This document shows, piece by piece, positions 11,265 to 21,857 of a stretch of DNA of 64,000 nt. Under the pieces are notes generated by a model. The model was not told the origin of the DNA, did not search any database, and was given only the letters and a program-made list of their open reading frames with translations. The position numbers and the translations under genes are program-made. Source of the stretch: Lineus longissimus. Its lineage: Eukaryota > Nemertea > Pilidiophora > Heteronemertea > Lineidae. The first letter of the stretch is position 1. Every line of letters starts with the position of its first letter. The stretch spans positions 12,714,501 to 12,778,500 of the forward strand of contig NC_088315.1 in the NCBI RefSeq assembly GCF_910592395.1, written 5' to 3'.

Positions 11265-12053
11265 TTTTTAGCTCAGCTGACAAAGTCAGCGAAGCTGGTA
11301 ATATTACTAAGGGAATGGTGTCCGTCCTTCCTGCCATCCTTCCTTCCATGTCAATTTTGGGCATTTTGTAACCGTAAGACCTAGGCACTTTGTTGACGCT
11401 GCTAAATTAGGAGTAGCCCAAGGGGAACTCAGAAACAAAAAAATCAGCGCGATCCGACCTACATTCGGCGAATGAGGTCATCGGGAAGTTTAAACTTCTT
11501 TCCTTTATACCTCGGGCCACAGAGGAAATATTGTTTTCAAATCTGGCCGAATATTTTTTAATAATTTTTCATTTTGACTTGTAATGGAATTAGTTTTCAA
11601 AGCTATAAACTTGAAACTTTGTACACAGGACCCCCAGGTCAGGTGACCTCCGACAATGAATTTCGGTCTGATCTTATTCTCGACTTGGCCAACAGGAGGC
11701 CAAAACTAAAAAGGTAAAAAATGCAATATCTCGCTTATTAGTGACTTCGTCTTTCATGATATTTTTATGGTAGGTACTCCAAGCAACGATACATCACATG
11801 TCATACCGACTTTGGTTTGACCTATATACTATACATGTAGCATGTTTCTTAACCAGGATGATTCCTAACCACCAAATATCTATACGGTGAGCACAATGGC
11901 CCTTGGCCATTTCATTTTTGTTAATTTGGCACGCGGCCATCTTAAAAAACATTTTTAGCTCAGTTTTGTGACGGAATATTGTTTTAAACTGCCCGAGGAA
12001 AGAAAATTGTGCATCTCTACATTCAGCTGAGCGCCAGGCCCATGGCCTCTTGT
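11265..12053 (+). mobile_element. Modular element, type 2, copy E (789 bp)
   Basis: Starts TTTTTAGCTCAGCTGAC, which folds with GTCAGCGAAGCT, and ends CAGCTGAGC, a GGCC-rich hairpin and CTTGTT. The 5' GCTCAGCTG (11271-11279) is the exact complement of the 3' CAGCTGAGC (12024-12032). Inside is a single ~300-bp module related to type 1 (ACTTTGTACACAGGACCCCC..., GGCCAACAGGAGGCC) and a type-1 3' end (ACGGTGAGCACAATGG at 11884-11915). Non-coding. The architecture fits Helentron-associated or pearl-like elements; no transposase is encoded. Confidence 0.8.
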
Positions 12054-12722
12054 TCTACTCTCTAAGATCTGAAACAAAATTGGAAAAGCATCAAAAACGT
12101 TCAGAAAAATAGTTTACCGGTGAGTCAGAAGAAGAATAAACATAGTGCAGTTAAAGTGAAGTGATACTAGAAATCTGACCTTCCAAAAAAAATCTTCAAA
12201 TTAATCGGTGGATAAAAGAGTGAAGTATCAGTTTTGACTGTGTATCTATCCATTGCAAGTACCACAGTAATTTCAAAAACAACATTTTCTAGCTAAATTG
12301 AGACAAATTTGCTATTATTCGTTCTGTGTATCAAAATGTCATACATTGTATGTCAGAGGACTTGAATAATTCAGTTGATCATTATCAAAGTGGTTCTGAT
12401 CGGTTTTATAGAGCATATTATTGACTGGTTTTCGGCATCCAAACCAGCAATGGCCAACCAAAGGCTAACTTGTTATTTTAGTGTGTGTTTATGTATAGCG
12501 TGTTCAGTGTACAGGATTCATATTGCTAGCTTGCCTGCATTGGGTTACTGCCTACATTTTCCAGGCAATAGTTTGGCAGAAGGTGGTTCATGAATGCTTA
12601 TTCCTCGCACCAATAAATATTATATTTGGAAGAAATCATTTCGAGAATGCAAGGATCAGCGGTGACCAAATTGTGAAGAATTAGTCTTAAAAATCAGAAA
12701 ACGAAAGATCATGGAGGCAATA
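12054..12722. other. Unassigned region
   Basis: No gene recognised. AT-rich, with only short frames. It could be an intron of the gamma-glutamyltransferase gene whose last exon lies at 13388. Confidence 0.4.
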
Positions 12723-13166
12723 GTGAGGTTTCGCTATCCCGTTCTGAGAACCAAAGCACCGGGAATGTGGGAATGGAAACGAGTACCATTCCCGTTATCG
12801 GATGTATCGAAATGGGTTTCGCATTCCCGACTGATACCCAGCAGTGACTGGCAGTTTTTAACGGTTTTCAGTTATTCGACCAACTGTTTTAGTGACGTAA
12901 ATATGGCCAGGTTATCACGCTGTCGTGATTTGTCAGAATATTCTATATTGTATCTTGACAATTAAATGTGAAAAAACATCATTTACTGCTGAAATGGCCC
13001 ACAAATTTGCCATTATTTATTCGTGATGGAGCCAACGGGTTCCACTGCCTGAATCACGGTATCCGCTTAGAGAATGACAAGACCAGCCCTAAAATTGATA
13101 ACGTCATTCATAAAAACTTGTCATTCTCAGTGTATTGGTTCTAGGGACAGCATAGCGAAACCTCAC
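12723..13166. mobile_element. 444-bp MITE, GTGAGGTTTCGCTAT termini
   Basis: Inverted ends GTGAGGTTTCGCTAT at 12723 and ATAGCGAAACCTCAC ending at 13166, with similarity continuing for about 15 more bases with mismatches (TTCTGAGAACC / TTCCTAGAACC type). The left flank is TA; the right flank is TT, probably a mutated TA. The terminal GTGAGGTTTC is shared with the 117-bp foldback at 9172-9288, so they are one family. A frame at 12711-12965 runs through the element and is not a gene. Confidence 0.75.
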
Positions 13167-13387
13167 TTTTATCCCAATCTAACTGTGCACTTGATCAAGA
13201 GAGTTAATAAAATTGAAAAGTCAACATAGCAATTTAACCCAGAGGTGCAGGAGAAGGATGGAAATACCAGCCTTCGCCAATACACCTTATGCATCAACTA
13301 AAAAAAACCAAATATAATCAAATCATCAGTTTTTCCTCTTCTCATCTATCAACTTCAGGGCTTTTCAGTTGTTTTTCTTATTTTCAG

Positions 13388-13540
13388 TTGGTGCTGGATG
13401 GGTTGGCAGCCAAGGGTCATGCAATGAAGCAGCTCGGGGCGAACGAGCGTGGATCTGTCGTCCAGAGTATAAATACTAATAGGGGGACCCTGTATGGATA
13501 CGCAGATGTACGGAAAGGAGGCTGTTCAGATGGATATTAG
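13388..13540 (+). CDS. Gamma-glutamyltransferase, last coding exon
   Basis: A polypyrimidine tract and TTTTCAG acceptor end at 13387. The exon then reads LVLDGLAAKGHAMKQL, SVVQSI, and DVRKGGCSDGY followed by TAG at 13538-13540. This matches the conserved C-terminus of gamma-glutamyltransferases (VLxGLxxRGH ... VVQ ... DxRKGGxxxGY), an N-terminal-nucleophile hydrolase family acting on glutathione at the cell surface. The catalytic Thr lies in earlier exons not found in this window; upstream introns seem filled with the transposons described. No AATAAA signal is obvious within 150 bases after the stop. GGT1/GGT5-like paralogues cannot be told apart from this exon. Confidence 0.8.
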   Translation: MVLDGLAAKGHAMKQLGANERGSVVQSINTNRGTLYGYADVRKGGCSDGY

Positions 13541-13690
13541 AGTATCGAATTGTGTATTTCCTAAAAAGACAAGGGAAAAACTGACAAACATGAGGATATA
13601 TCAAAGTTGGTTGAATCCGATCTTCTGCACTCTCATGTTTAACATAGAAGCTAAAAAGCTAGGTGGTACAATGTAAAAGGAACCCTTACA

Positions 13691-14055
13691 TTTTTAGCTC
13701 ACCGTAGGGGAGTCTATACAGTGTCCGTCGTCCGTGGTCAGTATCCTGTTTCAAAAATAGTGGCACGTTTCTTAACCGATAGGACTATGATATTGAAATT
13801 TTGTACACAGGATCCCCAGGTCAGGTGACCTCTGACACTGAATTTCGGTCTGATCTGATACTTGACTTGGCCACCAGGGGGCAAAAATGGAAACCTAAAA
13901 AGTGTGATATCTCTTATAAGTGACTCGTTTTCAATAAAATTTTAATGGTAAGTTCTCCTAGCAAGGATACATCACATATCATCCAGGTTTTTTATTTAAT
14001 CTAATTTTCAAGGTCACAGAGGTCAAATGGCATAAATCGATCGTTTGATTGTAAC
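13691..14055 (+). mobile_element. Modular element, type 1, copy D (3' truncated)
   Basis: Starts TTTTTAGCTCACCGTAGGGGAG, with the 5' subterminal repeat GCTCACCGT at 13697-13705, followed by CCGTCGTCCG and one module carrying CCACCAGGGGGC (13871) and AGGTCACAGAGGTCA (14011-14025). The BEL element at 14056 is inserted into the start of the next module (GTAACTATGG...); the module text resumes at 20923. No matching ACGGTGAGC 3' end is found after it. Confidence 0.75.
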
Positions 14056-14752
14056 TGCTCTGTCGGGGAGTCCATACATCCTTTGGCTGTTTAGTAACGA
14101 GGAATCACAAACAACTTCAGTTCTACTATATAATCCGTGTATTAAACTTCATCAAGGAACAATATATTTGCAATCAACGCTGATACATTCACGGAGCACG
14201 AGAGGTCATAACACTTCAGAATTTACTTTTACACTAAACTACTTCTAACTAAGATTTCATCATTTATGCTAAGCGTGGGTGTGAGTAGGAGGGGCTCGGA
14301 GAGACCAGGCCCTGTTAGGACCACCAAGAGTTTACAATCGTACAAATATTTCTTAAGATAAAGCAGGTTACTTATTTCTGAGAACGGAAGTCATCCGCCC
14401 ACGCAAGATGGGGCAATGGGTCAGTCAAAGGCATTCTTTTTGATCTGCCGCCAGGCCTAGCAACACAATAACCTTGGAATAAGCATGTCTTTCATTACTA
14501 TAACAATATACAGATTTCCTCTCCACCCACGCACAATAAACTTCAGATCCTGGACCCTTCCTTAAACTGTCAGATCTAATTAGGCTCACTTTACTCGAGC
14601 GTACTCAATCGTTCTCACGGATCCCCGGAAGTGAAGACTTTCCTGTTCATTTATAAAACATAAACTCTATATACCAATATTAATCAATCTAAATTCAAAC
14701 TAAATCTAAAAACAATAACATAATCATCATGAAGTCCATTTCGGCAGCCACA
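14056..14752 (-). repeat. BEL 3' LTR
   Basis: Direct copy of 20225-20922. On the minus strand it is preceded by CAGGGCCGGCAAA, a plausible polypurine tract at 14753-14765, and starts TGTGGCTGCC. Differences from the other LTR include a missing G in the CGGGGG run near 14068 and single substitutions near 14098, 14377, 14484 and 14522. Confidence 0.92.
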
Positions 14753-14985
14753 TTTGCCGGCCCTGAAATTAATATGACTCTCATAATCATTTCACATACG
14801 GTGGCTATCGGCCCAATATGCTAGTGTTCATATTCACAAATGTCAATTTCAACGTGTCAGTTGATATATAAACACAATGTTCAATCAGCAGAGTTCTGGG
14901 CATCTTTAGGAAGATGCTGTCTACCCGTTCATCATGAGCGATGCCAATTTCACAACTGGTCTTTTCAGCAGGCCAGATTTTGTTT

Positions 14986-15438
14986 TCAGTTCAACAACAC
15001 GCACAATGCCATCGCACCAGGGAATGTCTTTGTAACACGCCCCAACAGCCAATTTCCACGTGATTGGCCATGATCTACCACAAGTGCCAAATCATCCACC
15101 TTTACTGGAAACCCAGTTGATTTCCACCACTGTTTTTGCTCATTCAACGTTGGCAAGTAATCCCTGGACCAACGCTTCCAAATATGATCAACAAAGATTT
15201 GTGTTTGACGCCAGCGACGTCGGCTAGATACTTCGCGGTTATAAAATACATCTGGCGGTAGATTAGGGTTAGCACGACCCAACAGAAAATGATTTGGTGT
15301 AAGGGCATCCAAATCAGCTACATCGTCACTAGCTGGCGTTAGCGGTCTACCGTTAAGTAGCGATTCAGTTTCAACCATTACCGTATGTAACACTTCATCA
15401 CTGAGTTTGACACGCGACTCTGACAAGACGGCGCGCAT
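14986..15438 (-). pseudogene. BEL pol C-terminus (post-integrase, DUF5641-like)
   Basis: 150-residue frame with METESLLNGRPLTPAS, LTPNHFLLGR, and RWRQTQIFVDHIWKRW, then WKSTGFPVKVDDLALVVD. These are the conserved blocks of the domain that follows the integrase core in BEL/Pao polyproteins and probably helps target binding. It belongs to the same polyprotein as the next frame, separated by a small shift near 15530. Confidence 0.8.
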
Positions 15439-15458
15439 GCCACGCTTTACAGACTTGA

Positions 15459-17155
15459 CTAATCGCTCCCAAAGCCCACCAAAATGAGGACTGGCTGGCG
15501 GATTAAATTTCCATTCAATGTTATGTTATGTTGAAGACATTCATCCGAAATCGCTTCTTGGTTCCACTTAAGCAAACATTCGCGCCATTCTCGTTCCGCG
15601 CCAACGAAATTGGTGCCATTGTCGCTACAGATAATAGCGGGATTTCCGCGACGTGCCCTAAACCGACGCAATGCCATAATGAACGAATCAGTGTCCAGAC
15701 TGTTTGCCATCTCAATATGAATCGCTTTAGTTGCCATACAAACAAACAAACAACCATAGCGCTTCTCAGTTTTGCGCAGCTTTGTCACAGAAATAGGCCC
15801 AAAATAATCTATCCCAGTAGCATGGAAAGGGGGTGCGTCTCCATGAACGCGCACTTCTGGGAGATCTCCCATTTTTGGAGGCCTTGGCATAGCATTCCTT
15901 ATACGACAGAATATACACCTACTGGTCACAGTGCGAATCGTAGCACGTGCATTCACAATCCAAAAACGCTGCCTCAGGAAACTTCTGAGATGCTCCATAC
16001 CCTCATGATGATTTCGCCTATGAGCCTGTAGAATTATCAAATGCGTTATGCGAGACTTCTTACCCAAAATGATAGGATACTTCACAGAGTTAGAGACATC
16101 AGACTTCCCTATGCGCCCACGCGACCGAACTATCCCGTCACTATCTATGAATGGAGCAAGCTTCCGAATAACACTTTGACGCGATATAGGCCTACCAGTT
16201 TTCAAAGCATTGAGTTCGGTTGCAAATTGACCTGCCTGTGATTGCTTGAACAGAACGTTTTCTGCTCTAGCCTTTTCCTCAACGGTAATTGGCCCACACT
16301 TCCGATCTGCCTTGTCAACCCGGCAGTTATCAACAAACCGCACGACACGTGCCACTGATCTCCAAAGTTTGTTCCAGGAAGAGAACCTGTCAACATCAAT
16401 CAAGCCCTTGACAGCCTCACTGTCAACAACAGCATCAGTGTGACCCGACCAGTCACTATCATTACCTGACGCGCTCGCTGGCTGCTCAGGCCATCTGTCT
16501 TGAGGCATTAAGAGAAATGCCGGCCCATTTAACCACCTACACTCAGACGAAATTGCCTCTGCAGGCAGACCACGACTTCCGTCGTCTGCAACATTCAACT
16601 TTCCCGGCACGTGATGCCACTGATTAGGATTACTGTGATCCCAAATCTCCGCTATTCTGCTAGCAATAAAGGTCGGATGCCGACCCGTTGTACTTCTAAT
16701 CCATAGGATTACGGTGGAGCTATCTGACCAATAGTGCACCTCACTAATCTTGTAGGTACACTCCTTGAGCACAGCTTGACATAGACCCACGCCAAGCACT
16801 GCAGCTTGAAGCTCAAGCTTGGGAATAGTTAATGGTTTGACAGGTGCAACCCGACATTTACCGATGACAAACCTGCAGCCAATCCTGCCATCCGAATACT
16901 CAAACCTGTAGAACACAACAGCAGAGAATGCCTTTTCAGATGCGTCAACCATACATGAAGCTGCACTAAGGTGGGATTCTCGTTGAGGTGTCGATAGAAC
17001 CTAGGGATATGCAATGATTTCAGTAATTCTAAACTATCCAACCAATCAGCGAACGCCTTACGATCATCTTCTGAAACCTCATCATCCCAACCAAGTTTTT
17101 TACACCATAATTCCTGCCTCAGAAGTTTTGGGAACAATGTTATCGTACCTAACAA
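15459..17155 (-). pseudogene. BEL pol: RNase H and integrase
   Basis: The frames 17155-16829 and 16952-15459 together encode the RNase H-like domain (VDASEKAFSAVVFYRF, VHYWSDSSTVILWIRS, NVADDGSRG) and the integrase. The integrase zinc domain shows the H..H...C..C pattern (HHEGMEHLRSFLRQRFWI, CIFCRIRNA). The catalytic core has GIDYFGP and CSDNGTNFVG aspartates. Just after the core a tandem duplication of 5 bp (ATAAC twice at about 15521-15530) shifts the frame and removes the segment that should carry the catalytic Glu region from this reading frame. Confidence 0.85.
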
Positions 17156-17165
17156 CCCCAGGGGG

Positions 17166-18430
17166 TCAAATATTGAAGCAATAGTGCCGAGGATCTGACG
17201 TCATTTTACGGGACTTGATGTCAAACATAAACACATCCTGCTTTGTTTCCCATTTGACACCAAGCACACGCTCAGCAGGACGTTCATGCATTTCACCAGA
17301 TTTTATTGCTTTCAGAGATGGCGCTAGTTCTGACTCGGGGATATTTCCCAGTATTTCATTCGAATTACTTAACCACTTGGTCAATCTGAATCCGCCCTTC
17401 CCCAACAAAGTAACCAGATCACCCTGCAATTTAGCACCCTGAAATATGCTGTCTACTGAGCCTAGAAAATCATCCATATAGAAGGATTTATGAACTGACC
17501 TTGCAGCCTCTTGGTACAATTCCTCACTCTCCTTGGCTGTACACTGAAGAGCATAAATGGCCGATGTTGGCGATGACGTTGCCCCGAAAATGTGCCGTTG
17601 ATATTGGTAGACATCGGGAGGTTTACTCCGATTTGTTCTCCAAAGATATCTGAGGGCTGGTTGGTCAGCCTTTGGAACGAGAACCTGGGAGTACATCCCT
17701 TCAATATCAGCGGCCAAAGCAACTGGCCCTTCCCTGAACCGTATGAGGACTCCAAGCAACGAATTCAACAGATTTGGCCCCGTCAAAAGGCAATCATTCA
17801 ATGCGACCCCCAGGTACCTCGCCGCAGCATCAAACACACGCCGAACTTTACCTGGCTTGTTGGGATTCAACACAGCATGATGGGGCAAATACCACTGTCG
17901 GTCCTCATGAGCAGCAATCTCAGAGGGGGACACTTCCTCGCATAACCCTTCTCAATGTCATCTAGAAAGGTTTTCTCATACGAATTTTTGAGAAGAGGAT
18001 CTTTGTCTAACTTTCTCTCAAGAGACAACAACCTGCGCTCTGCCATAACGCGATTGCTAGGGAGAACAACATCCTTCTCTTTCCAGAGGAGGCCGGTCTC
18101 ATACCGCCCACCAACCTTTTTGGTCGAATTTTCCATTATAGCGATAGCTCGTTTGTCCTCAATGGATCTGACATTTTTAATGTCATGGGAACAACCAAAG
18201 GCTTCGGTGAACCACCAATCCTTTACCAACCTACCGAGGCAAACATCAGGGTCACTGACCTGTAACCCAACGCGAAATGAACTTTCATAACTAGGCCTAC
18301 CCTGTTTTCCCGGGAGTGGGCCTACAACAGTCCAACCAAGCACAGTATTGTTAGCATGTGGTGCCCCCTTTGGGCCCGACCGAACCTCAAGCGGCTTTAT
18401 GATGTTCATAGCATCAGAGCCAAGCAACAA
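17166..18430 (-). pseudogene. BEL pol: reverse transcriptase
   Basis: Two overlapping frames (18430-17867 and 17933-17166) join to give the RT. Visible blocks are KPGKVRRVFDAAARYLGVAL, LAADIEGMYSQV (first catalytic Asp), FGATSSPTSAIYAL and YMDDFLGSV (the YMDD box). The upstream part holds HDIKNVRSIEDKRAI and the LPSNRVMAERRL block usual in BEL/Pao. The frame shift lies near 17900-17930. Confidence 0.88.
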
Positions 18431-19512
18431 AGTGACATGATGACCTTCAACCGACGGTAAGCCATGTCTACATTCACAACAGGCAGATTAAGCTGATCCA
18501 CAACCCAAACATTACTAACACTATGTAAACTAGGTTGAGCTTGACAATGCCCTGGACTTAATTTCAGCGTCACCCGCTCTGAAGTCACCAAACTCCTCTC
18601 CCTAATACCACTTAAATCTAACTCCTGAGACACACCTTTTAGCTCAAGCCGATTCGCTATCTCTGTTGACAATAGAGAGCACGTGCTGCCGAGATCAAGC
18701 ATAGCATGAGTATCCACGTGACCTGTCGGCCCGTGAAGCCTTACCCGCACAACTTGAAGCAAGACTGATCTATTTTCAGACTGTATTTTCAAACCTGTAT
18801 GCTCAACAGCAGTAGGCCTAACCTCTACCGTCGGCTCTACATCACGATGAAGCATCGCATGGTGTCTTCTTTTACAGTCACCTACACCACAATGTTTAGC
18901 CTTACATTTCCGAACCCAACAACCTTTGTTCAAACAAAGCCAACACAACTTGTTTTGCCACACAACATTTGCACGCTCCTCATTACTCATTGCCTTAAAC
19001 TTGGGACAGTGAGCCAGATCATGAGAAGAACTATCATCGATGGGACACCTTACAACAAATTTGGGTTTAGTTACTGGTTTAAAGCCCTTTTGTTTACCAA
19101 TGTGCGATTCACTGGTGGCCAGAGTTACATTTCGCTGTGAACTGGTCGACTTCGATGAGGACGGCAACCATTCGTATGTTTTGACCTCATCGGCGAGCCA
19201 ATTGTTGATGGTTCGGGGAGTCGGTTGATCTACTCTGGACCTGTCTAGGTGTCTCGCCCAGCGAAACCTCATACCTTCGGACATTTTCCCGATCACAATT
19301 TCGCAGTTGCTAACTGCCTCAAGGTCACCGTAATAACCCAGCGAATCAAAGGCAAGAACGACGGCCCATACGGCCGATGCCAAGCTGAACACGTTATTAC
19401 GGTTTCCTTCCGAAACCGAGGGCAGCTTCGCCAGTTTATCTAAGTGCGCGCGAACCACATATTGACGTTTACCGAAGCGCTCTTCTAAAGCCTCCAGCGC
19501 AGGCGCATACAT
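18406..19512 (-). pseudogene. BEL gag C-terminus and aspartic protease
   Basis: 368-residue frame. A gag core segment (RFGKRQYVVRAHLDKLAKLP) is followed by a zinc-knuckle-like CWLCLNKGCWVRKC, in which the usual histidine is replaced by cysteine, then a second Cys/His cluster. The protease active-site block reads MLDLGSTCSLLS: the catalytic triad Asp-Ser/Thr-Gly is Asp-Leu-Gly here, so protease activity is doubtful. The order gag, knuckle, protease, RT is standard for BEL/Pao. Confidence 0.82.
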
Positions 19513-20249
19513 TAGACCATCGTAGCCAAAATCTACGATTTCCGCCTTCGCGCGCCCAACTACAGCAGTTCCAATCTGTCCATTTTAACGCGTCTCCATC
19601 AAAACTTTGAAGCTTCAGTCTTAGGAGAGACTTGCCAAAAGACGATGAATGAACAACAGTGTTACCGAAATTATGCGAAACATGTGGGGGTGGATGATTT
19701 GCACGAGTAGAAAAATCATGACCTACCTGGTGCGCATGCTGTGAGGAATGTTCAGAAGTTCTCAGCTGCTTTATCCAGCTTTCACACAGCTGGATCCTGG
19801 GCCTTTCGGCGCAACCATCTCTTGAATACAGAACTGGCCTTACTTACGCCACATTGCGAGAACACATCGCCAGTTCTATCAATGGTGATAGCCACATCAC
19901 TCAGCCAAATTTCTGCTTCGACCACGACGTCATTGACCTGTTCGTACTGATGGTCAAGTAGACTATTGACGTCCGTGGTAGTGTCCGGCTCCATCTCCAC
20001 GAGATGGAGGCCGCATTTCATGGCCTCATCCCTGCTCTTGATCAACGCTGCAATCTGTTCCTTGATTATGCCTGGTCTTACGTTTCGTTTGACCAGGCGC
20101 TCTAAACATCTAATTCCACGGCCAATATTTCCAACATGAACGTTCATTTTGGCCTTCACTTGCCTCATCGTGAAATCCTCGTCATATAAACGATCACTAG
20201 TTCTGATCCGGTCGGAGAGACCAATGCTCTGTCGGGGGAGTCCATACAT
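19513..20249 (-). pseudogene. BEL gag N-terminal part, deleted
   Basis: The frame 20249-19782 encodes a helical, charged N-terminus. Downstream, on shifted frames at about 19590-19640, the family block RLKLQSFDGD is visible, followed closely by an abnormal junction near 19560, so part of the gag core is missing. On the minus strand the 5' LTR is followed at once by TTGGTCTCTCCGACCGG, the candidate primer-binding region; I could not assign a tRNA. Confidence 0.6.
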
Positions 20250-20922
20250 CCTTTGGCTGTTTAGTAATGAGGAATCACAAACAACTTCAGTTCTACTATA
20301 TAATCCGTGTATTAAACTTCATCAAGGAACAATATATTTGCAATCAACGCTGATACATTCACGGAGCACGAGAGGTCATAACACTTCAGAATTTACTTTT
20401 ACACTAAACTACTTCTAACTAAGATTTCATCATTTATGCTAAGCGTGGGTGTGAGTAGGAGGGGCTCGGAGAGACCAGGCCCTGTTAGGACCACCAAGAG
20501 TTTACAATCGTACAAATATTTCTTAAGATAAAGCAGGTTACTTATTTTTGAGAACGGAAGTCATCCGCCCACGCAAGATGGGGCAATGGGTCAGTCAAAG
20601 GCATTCTTTTTGATCTGCCGCCAGGCCTAGCAACACAATAACCTTGGAATAAACATGTCTTTCATTACTATAACAATATACAGATTTCCTCTCCACCCAC
20701 GTACAATAAACTTCAGATCCTGGACCCTTCCTTAAACTGTCAGATCTAATTAGGCTCACTTTACTCGAGCGTACTCAATCGTTCTCACGGATCCCCGGAA
20801 GTGAAGACTTTCCTGTTCATTTATAAAACATAAACTTTATATACCAATATTAATCAATCTAAATTCAAACTAAATCTAAAAACAATAACTTAATCATCAT
20901 GAAGTCCATTTCGGCAGCCACA
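20225..20922 (-). repeat. BEL 5' LTR
   Basis: Matches 14056-14752 with few differences. It ends at 20922 next to the target duplication GTAAC (20923-20927). As the 5' LTR of a minus-strand element it would hold the promoter; a TATAAA-like TATATAC stretch near 20840 is the only promoter-like word I noticed. Confidence 0.92.
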
Positions 20923-21126
20923 GTAACTATGGAAAGTTTCTTAACCGCTGAAGGTATGACGCATGCTCAGTTTTGCCATTACCAGCAATGGCAGGCCTAG
21001 CACACTCCATTTTAAATAGAGGGCAACTGAATCATTCCTATTGTTTGAGGTGAGAGGGGGGAATTGATCTGCCAATTAAGCCTCCTGTTCATTGATGCAT
21101 GGCAGACAATAAAATGAAGGGGTTTT

Positions 21127-21857
21127 ATGCCCCCGCCTTCGAGGGGGCATAATGTCGACAAGATGTCCGCCGTCAAAGGTTCCTTTCAATAATGGGCACC
21201 ATCAACTATGGCTGTTGGGGCAGCCATCTTGAAATACGTTTCTGGGCATTTAGAGGAGAACACTTTCATGGAATGAAATGATTTTTTTTAACTGTGGGAA
21301 TTGCCAATGGTTGAACGATGATTCCTTTCAAAATTGGGCGCCATAAACTAGCAAAGATTGCAGCCATCTTGAAATCCGTTTCTGGGCATTTAAAGGAGAA
21401 CGCTTCCATGAAATGCAATGATTTTCACTGTGGGAATTGCCAATGATTGGACGAAGATTCCTTTTGATCATGGGCGCCATCAACTATCCAAGATGGCAGC
21501 CATCTTGAAATACGTTTCTGGTCATTTAAAGGAGAACGCTTCCATGAAATGCTATAATTTTCACTGAGAATTGCCAATGGTTAGACGAAGGTTCCTTTCG
21601 ATAATGGGCGCCATCAACTATCCAAGATGGCCAGGGCAGCCATCTTGAAATCCGTTTCCGGGCATTTAAAGCAGAAAGCTTTCATGGAATGCAATGATTT
21701 TCACTGAGAATTGCAAATGGTTAGACGAAGGTTCCTTTCGATAATGGGCGCCATCAACTATCCAAAATGGCCACCAAAGAAGCCATGTTGATTTCGGTTT
21801 CCACTGAACTAAAGAACCTTTCATATATTGAAGATGGTTGGAGGAAGGTCCCTTTCC
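21127..21857. repeat. ~138-bp tandem array with ATGGC/GCCAT palindromes
   Basis: The phrase TTCCTTTC followed by ATGGGCRCCATCAACTAT recurs near 21180, 21322, 21458, 21592 and 21732, a period of 134-142 bp; a sixth start near 21848 is cut by copy A. Units hold CAGCCATCTTGAAAT and, in several, CCAAGATGGC. A short hairpin (ATGCCCCC / GGGGGCAT, 21127-21150) precedes the array. It may be the distal part of modular element copy D. Confidence 0.8.

Larger units (their letters stand above)
14056..20922 (-). mobile_element. Full-length BEL/Pao LTR retrotransposon
   Basis: Two LTRs of ~697 bp flank a minus-strand gag-protease-RT-RNase H-integrase region. The target-site duplication GTAAC is perfect (14051-14055 and 20923-20927). 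The LTRs begin TG and end CA on the minus strand (TGTGGCTGCCG ... GACAGAGCA). I see only about seven differences between the LTRs, so insertion is fairly recent, but the coding frames already hold several shifts. It is inserted into modular element copy D. Confidence 0.92.

Noticed and set aside
12711-12965. 84-residue plus-strand frame
   Set aside because: It lies almost wholly inside the 444-bp MITE and has no motif.
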